DNA of 64,000 bases, from NCBI RefSeq assembly GCF_037975245.1, contig NC_092576.1:10001501-10065500 (forward strand), in the 5' to 3' direction. Below the pieces are notes generated by a model. That model had not been told where the DNA came from, made no database searches, and worked only from the letters and a program-made list of their open reading frames with translations. Within the stretch, counting starts at the first letter, position 1. Every line of letters starts with the position of its first letter. A program made the translations under genes and the position numbers. Positions 58,232 to 64,000 of the stretch are shown here, piece by piece. Origin of the DNA: Apostichopus japonicus (taxonomy: Eukaryota; Echinodermata; Holothuroidea; Aspidochirotida; Stichopodidae).

Positions 58232-60041
58232 CCAGAGGGTTTGGTTAGCTGGGAAGGTAACCAATTGCCTGGTACATCACAATGTTCACAATGCATTCCT
58301 GTATATGAAACCTGACGACTGGCAAACCGACTGTGGTGGATGTGGCTGGGAGAGCAATTTTAAAGTCACCTAATAGCTAACCTAGAGCAGCTTTCATGGT
58401 AACCACATCAAAGTAAGAACAATGTGTCAGGTATGGCCCCAAGAGCAACAAATGGCCATTGCCAGTAATTATTGGTGGTGGGGTACCCCTGCCAGTGATC
58501 TATAATTGACCCCTCATGGCTGACCTAGGTCAGCTCATGAGGAAACCACTTGAAACCTACTGGAAAATGTTGGTTAGGACTTCAGATACAAGGGATGGGC
58601 ATTGCCAGTAATTTTTATTGGTGGGGTACCCCTGCCAGCAGACCCCCAATATGCCCATCCCCTCATTGACCTAGGTGAGCTCATGATTTGACCAGTTGAA
58701 ACCTACAGGAAAATGATAGGTATCACTTCATATGTAAGGATGGGCATTTCCAGTATTTTATATTGGTGGGCCACCACTGCCAGAGTCCGCCCATCCCTTA
58801 CATATAGAATCCTGTTAATAATTTTCCAGTAGTTTTCAACTGGTTAAATCATGAGCTGACCTAGATCAATGAGGGGGGGGGGGGCTTTTTGGGGGTCTAC
58901 TGGCGGGGGTACCCCACTAATATAAATTACTGGAAATGCCCATCCCTTACATATATATAGAGTCCTGCCAATCATTTTACAGTAGTTTTCAACTGGTTAC
59001 CTCATGAGCTAATCTAGGTCAATGGGGGATGGGCATTTTGGGGGTCTACTGGCAGGGGTACCCCACTAATATAAATTACTGGAAATGCCCATCCCTTACA
59101 TATATATAGAGTCCTGCCAATCATTTTACAGTAGTTTTCAACTGGTTACCTCATGAGCTAATCTAGGTCAATGGGGGATGGGCATTTTGGGGGTCTACTG
59201 GCAGGGGTACCCCACTAATATAAATTACTGGAAATGCCCATCCCTTACATATATATAGAGTCCTGCCAATCATTTTACAGTAGTTTTCAACTGGTTACCT
59301 CATGAGCTAATCTAGGTCAATGGGGGATGGGCATTTTGGGGGTCTACTGGCAGGGTTACCCCACCAATGTAAATGACTGGAAATGCCCATCCCTTACATA
59401 TGAAGTGATACCTATCATTTTCCAGTAATTTTTCAACTGGTTATCTCATGAGCTGACCTAGGTCAATGAGGGAATGGGCATTTTGGGGGTCTACTGGCAG
59501 GGGTACCCCCCCAATATAAATTACTGGAAATTCCCATCCCTTACATATGAAGTGATACCATTTTCCAGTAGTTTTCAACTGGTTACATCATGAGCTCATC
59601 TAGGTCAATGGGGCATGGGCATTTTGGGGGTCTACTGGCAGGGGTACCCCACCAATAAAAATTACTGGCAATGCCCATCAGTTGTATCTGAAGCCCTAAC
59701 CAACATTTTCCAGTAGGTTTCAAGTGGTTACCTCATGAGCTGACCTCGGTCAGCCTTGAGGGGTCAATTATAGATCACTGGCAGGGGTACCCCACCACCA
59801 ATAATTACTGGCAATGGCCATTTGTTGCTCTTGGGGCCATACCTGACACATTGTTCTTACTTTGATGTGGTTACCATGAAAACTGATCTAGGTTAGCTAT
59901 CAGGTGACTTTAAAATTGCTCTCCCAGCCACACCCACCACAGTCGGTTTGCCAGTCGTCTGGTTTCATAAACAGGAATGCACTGTGAACATTGTGATGTA
60001 CAAGGCAATTGGTTACCTTCCCAGCTAACCAAACCCTCTGG
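58232..60041. repeat. Large foldback (inverted) repeat, ~1.8 kb, with 149-bp tandem units
   Basis: The left arm from 58232 (CCAGAGGGTTTGGTTAGCTG) is the complement of the right arm ending 60041 (CTAACCAAACCCTCTGG), with about 95% identity over the outer ~400 bp. The inner parts are tandem units with GGCATTT-GGGGGTCTACTGGCA-GGGTACCCC and CAACTGGTTACCTCATGAGC, oriented inward on the left and outward on the right of about 58.79 kb. Three units starting at CATCCC 58941, 59090 and 59239 are 149 bp apart and nearly identical. A transcript would form a long double-stranded hairpin. Confidence 0.85.
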
Positions 60042-60305
60042 GATCCCGGTCTATTGGGATCATTATTAGCATGATTAACATAATTATTAAGCTTTGAGAA
60101 ATAACTTGGTGTTATGCTGTGCAAAGCTAATAATAATTTGGTAAAGCTGCTAATCCTGGCTTATAATTTGAGGGACCTAGATTTAAATGTATACCTCCCA
60201 ATATGTTATAAAATTTTAATGTAAATGTATGTTTATGATAATGTGAGTTATCATGTGCTATATCTGTATCTGTGCTTACACGTATATCATATTTTCTGTG
60301 CACAG

Positions 60306-60386
60306 GTCAATAATGGTGCAGATTTTGGCTTCCTGAAGACAAGTGGGAGGCCATTTGTAGTTAAGAGAAACACTCTTTGTTTGTGA
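60306..60386 (+). CDS. Possible terminal coding exon inside the 56-61 kb element
   Basis: After a CAG acceptor (60303-60305) the frame VNNGADFGFLKTSGRPFVVK (and six more residues) runs to TGA at 60384-60386. AATAAA follows at 60623-60628, suggesting a transcript end. If joined to 57872-57904, the foldback repeat would lie in the intron. This is unsupported beyond splice motifs and frame. Confidence 0.25.
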   Translation, partial: VNNGADFGFLKTSGRPFVVKRNTLCL

Positions 60387-61068
60387 AGACTTAACTGGTG
60401 TCGATTTGGGGTACCACTTTAAAAGGAAAGTCATGAGGAGCCCTTGCCCAAGATTCAACTTTGCATTATTGTGCAGTGCTATACTTTTGCGATTCATGTT
60501 TGATCCATTAACTTGTCTTAACTTTGTTGGAAAAAAAATCAGATTTTCAGATTTTATTTACAGTGATTTCTTCTCTATCTGTCGAAAGTCAGCCTTTTGT
60601 AGACATCAGAAGTTTTATCAGAAATAAATACTGCCAACGTACACATTATTTGTGTTTCTTCTTCTCTCTTTTCTTTCAGTGATGCTAGTCAGTGAAACTA
60701 GTCGGGTTTAATTCTTTCAGTGAATCTAGTCGGTGCAACTAGTTAGTCGATACGGACTAAGAAAGGTTAGTCGGGAGAGGCACCATCCTGACTAATGTAA
60801 AACCTGCTATAAACTAGTCGGTGGCTCATATAAATTAGTCGGTAAAGACCGACTAATGTCACCAACTAATGTAACTGACTAATATACATTTACCGACTAA
60901 GAAATTGTTGATCGACTAAGCTGACGGACTAAGATGACCGACTAAGAAATCCAACTGACTAAGGAATAAATTAGTCGGTATAGCAACTGACCAAGGCTAT
61001 GTTAGTCGGGAGAGGCACCAGATGGACTAACGTTATGTTAGTCGGTGAACCAATTTAAGTTTTCAGTG

Positions 61069-62400
61069 TTTGGTATGAATTAACATAATTGTCATGACTA
61101 TTCATAAATTGATCCAACATGTTTATCAAAATATCGATATTATGATAGTCGGGGGCTGTCCTTGGCTAACGTGTAAGGGGTAACTTGTTAGGTTTAATTA
61201 AAAAAAACCAGCAAGAACGACAAATAACTACGTTAGTGTTTGATATAATAGATTGGCGAAGTTGCATCACGGGAACGAATTTGTCACAGGGCCCCTTTGC
61301 ACAATGCATAATTTATTTTCATTAATCACATTAAAACAATTAATGACAATACACAATTCGTTCTCCCATATATCCCGGACTCCTCCATATTTTCACGACC
61401 CCCTTAATTTTATTGAGTTCCGAGGGACTATATAGCCTTACCCGACCCCCCCCCCCCTCCCCCTCTCGCTAGGCGTGACAATAGACACACACACACACTT
61501 TGTTGTCTACGACGGTTCTTCCATTGGCTATGGTACTGTTGTGTGTGTGATCACTGCTGTATGTAACCGTATGAGGATACATATTCAGTCTGTAAAATAC
61601 AACTCACTCACTCGACAACTTTCTTCAGAATTTTCTTTAGCCTAACAATATGCTAGAATGGTCAACACGTCACAGCGGAAGTAACTCCCACCAATAGGGA
61701 ACCAATTGGAATGCAAAGAAGAAGCACGTACGGGAATTTCAGATCATGACCTCATGACGTCACAGACCGTAGGAATTTATCGCCGCGTGCTGTGCGAGCG
61801 AAATCTTTCGTAGTAGTTTATCTATGTATTGCCCTATCACTGACTACTGCGGAAATATTTTTTTTATTTTATTAAATAACAAGAATTTTGTAATTCTATT
61901 GTCCCATCCTGTATACGATTGCCCTCTTATCAGGAATGTTTCTCTGTAACCGGATATTTTGTTTTGGGAATAAAAGTATAAAAATATTTCCGTACTTCTT
62001 ATAGCTTGGTTGAATACAAAACTACTGAGACCCCGAAGTCATTAATAAGCCATAAAAGCTATGATATAACAAACAAAATACACTTGGATTAGTATACATA
62101 CCTAGAGGGGGACAATATTGAAGGCATGTTCTTGTAGAATGGTTCTCAATGTGCATGTTGTTATCTTAGCAGAAGGTCACCTGATAGGTATAAAGTGCAT
62201 GGTATGTTGTTGTGTGTAAATATATGTAACGTTAATATCGCGTAATAAAAACAACCAGTCATCGAATGCTCTTATAGCAGTTGCTGTGTGCAGTTGTTGT
62301 TTCGCGTATGTACAATATGGTGTTGCCGTTGCGGATGGAAAATGTACGTAAATTGTCATAGAACTAGTACAACGGCATGGTAACGAGTATAAGTAAACGT
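61069..62400. other. Intergenic region; nothing coding recognised
   Basis: A C-run at 61447-61463 with neighbouring CT-rich text, a short (CA)n at 61486-61500 and AT-rich unique sequence. No conserved protein segment is seen on either strand. Confidence 0.5.
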
Positions 62401-62407
62401 CTCCTTT

Positions 62408-62635
62408 GTATGAGTACACGAACGGGTACACGAACGAGTACACGAACGGGTACACGAACGGGTACACGAACGAACACACGGACACGGGTACACGAACGGG
62501 TACACGAACAAGCAAGCACACGGACGCAGGGACACGAACGGGTACACGAACGAGCATACGAACGAGTACACGAACGAGTACACGAACGAACGGGTACACG
62601 AACAACTACACGAACGAGTACTACACGAACAGCTA
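62408..62635. repeat. 12-bp minisatellite (GTACACGAACGG type), ~18 copies
   Basis: Units such as GGTACACGAACG and AGTACACGAACG, with variants (GGACACGGGTACACG). The 12-bp period leaves four frames open over the array and produces TNEYTNGYTNG- or VRVLVRVLV-like ORFs that should not be called genes. Confidence 0.95.
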
Positions 62636-63296
62636 ACTAGTTAGTGGCCCAATATGTATGACTATATACAATGTCCGTACACTAGGAAACTAGTTAGTCG
62701 CCCAATGTGTATTACTGTACAAAATGTCCGTACACAGCTAACGTAACTAGTTTCAAAAGAATTTGATAGTGTAATGGGAAATGCCTGTTTGTATTCTGTC
62801 TAAACCTATTAATACAACAACATAACGCAGTGCGTGCTACTAATATTAGCTTAGACTGGTTTTGATATTTGTGATTTTTTTTTTGAAATTGAGGGGGGGG
62901 GGGGGGGAGACAGCTCAGAGTCACGCTTCACCGGTACCTTGATTAAAACTAACAAAAGAACGCATATCAGTTGATAACAATAGCAGCGATCGTTCTACCA
63001 CCAAAATAGTATCCTATTGTTATAATAACTGTCTGGAATGCTTTGCCCTTTGTATATATAATACAGAACACACACTGTGTGGTATGCGATTTAATTAAAG
63101 ATCGCGTTGATGTTGACAAGTGGATTCGTATTGAGTCCCTATAAAAGTACTCATTTTTTACACTCGATGACTAGGTTCAAAGTCTTCGGTTTATATTGTT
63201 GGCATACTAAAGCAAGGTGATAGTACGGTACGCGTATACTCGCGGTTATAGCCTTGAAATCGTAATTGTACTCATTACAAACGGGAACTTGTACCC

Positions 63297-63410
63297 ATAC
63301 TCATGCTGTTGTACTCGTACTCATGCTGTTGTACTCAGTCTTATGCTGTTGTACACATACTCATACTGTTGTACTCGTACCCATGCTGTTGTCCCTCGTT
63401 TACTCATGCT
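63297..63410. repeat. 20-bp minisatellite (CTCATGCTGTTGTACTCGTA), ~5.5 copies
   Basis: The unit repeats with small changes (ATACTCATACTGTTGTACTC, CCCATGCTGTTGTCC) directly before the AT array. Confidence 0.9.
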
Positions 63411-63446
63411 ATATATATACTATATATATAAACATATATATATAGG

Positions 63447-63489
<43 letters not shown>

Positions 63490-63515
63490 CATATGTTTTT
63501 ATATATATATATATA
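63411..63515. repeat. (AT)n microsatellite with interruptions
   Basis: TATATA runs broken by AAACATA, GGC and TTTTT. Confidence 0.95.
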
Positions 63516-64000
63516 CACATATATACAAACACTAACTGCAACAACTTGAAGGTAAAACGCACGACAGTAAACACAACTTAAAACTTACCCAATATGTTAG
63601 CGCTAAATGTGCCAAAGTTTTGCAATAAGGAGGGGTGGCGTCACCCATCCCCTCAGACTGGACGATATTACATCTGAGACCCACCACCACCCTCCCATAC
63701 CCCGTCCACCACACCCTCACCTGTACAAAAATGGTGATTGTGCCCTTTCGTCAGTATGAAAAGTCAATGGAGTCAAACCAGTTTTACATGCTGGACAACT
63801 ATAAACTCATACTAGGCTATAACCGGCGATGTTACAATAACAAAACACAGTACAATGTTACAACCTCGATTCTCCGTACAACCTTTGCCCCACCTATGTA
63901 GTGGATAATGTAGATTGTACTGTAAAAACGTGACAATGTTGGAAATAACACGTACACACGCATCTTTAATGAAGAAATTTCCAATATTCCCCCTCATATG

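Larger units (their letters stand above)
55983..61068. mobile_element. Probable CACTA/CMC-type DNA transposon, ~5.1 kb
   Basis: The left end reads CACTGAAAA (55983-55991), the right end TTTTCAGTG (61060-61068). Both subterminal regions (about 55950-56260 and 60690-61050) are packed with short copies of GACTAA, TTAGTCGG and ACCGACTAA in both orientations, the arrangement seen in CACTA-family elements. TT flanks both ends, compatible with the 2-3-bp TSD of the group. A GACTAAGG lies just outside the left end, so the exact left border is uncertain. No transposase is recognised. Inside lie a foldback repeat (58.2-60.04 kb) and two possible short exons. Confidence 0.5.
62641..63995. other. Intergenic tail of the window; nothing coding recognised
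   Basis: An early duplication (ACTAGTTAGT.GCCCAATNTGTAT.ACT..ACA-AATGTCCGTACAC at about 62635 and 62690) of ~56 bp, a G-run (62892-62907), a 20-bp minisatellite (63297-63410) and an AT array (63411-63515) are the visible structures. The last 480 bp are unique with no recognised product. Confidence 0.5.

Noticed and set aside
59900-60124. 74-codon minus-strand ORF in the foldback arm
   Set aside because: The mirrored arm at 58.3 kb does not conserve it as a protein, and it crosses the arm boundary; most likely chance.
62177-62640. Threonine/arginine or valine/arginine repeat proteins
   Set aside because: A 12-bp minisatellite leaves several frames open on both strands; codon content is uniform with the repeat.

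Overview
The window is eukaryotic (metazoan) nuclear DNA: AT-rich, intron-rich, gene-poor, with consensus GT-AG introns, long homopolymer G/C runs, (AT)n microsatellites and many minisatellites and transposon remnants. The very frequent TAGGCCTA-type octamers (about 2.6-3.4 kb and 30.7-31.1 kb) and the general repeat style suggest an echinoderm, perhaps a sea cucumber. That assignment is an inference from style and not from a marker gene.

Three protein-coding genes can be rebuilt exon by exon. (1) Plus strand, 4.0-14.9 kb: a LIX1/LIX1L (Drosophila lowfat) orthologue, 5 coding exons, 300 aa. (2) Minus strand, 28.85-19.75 kb: SF3A2, the splicing factor 3A subunit 2 (SF3a66) of the U2 snRNP, 7 coding exons, 385 aa, with a matrin-type zinc finger and a proline-rich tail. 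(3) Minus strand, 42.2-37.0 kb, probably with a first coding exon at 53.4 kb: an unrecognised type II single-pass membrane protein with a long acidic, Ser-rich ectodomain, about 497 aa. The two genes with known families have unrelated housekeeping and developmental roles, and nothing shows that the three genes work together.

Layout: 0-1.09 kb, end of a TIR transposon; 1.1-4.0 kb, LIX1 upstream region with a 60-bp palindrome; 4.0-15.05 kb, LIX1; 15.1-19.0 kb, intergenic with a ~120-bp tandem repeat; 19.0-28.9 kb, SF3A2, with a complete 1.87-kb TIR transposon (a second copy of the first family) in intron 3; 28.9-37.0 kb, no gene recognised, but a U2-snRNA-headed element at 32.99 kb; 37.0-42.2 kb (to 53.4 kb), the membrane-protein gene with a 33-bp minisatellite; 42.5-53.3 kb, its probable long first intron, with a second U2-headed element at 46.1 kb, a Harbinger-like MITE and AT satellites; 55.98-61.07 kb, a probable CACTA/CMC-type element carrying a ~1.8-kb foldback repeat; 61-64 kb, minisatellites.

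Most notable: two dispersed copies of a ~185-bp sequence with a U2 snRNA 5' domain fused to a well-conserved non-U2 body, one copy flanked by a likely target-site duplication; hammerhead-ribozyme-like motifs at Penelope-like retroelement remnants; and four separate tandem duplications that straddle splice sites in all three genes, including one in LIX1 that offers an in-frame 43-codon alternative exon extension.
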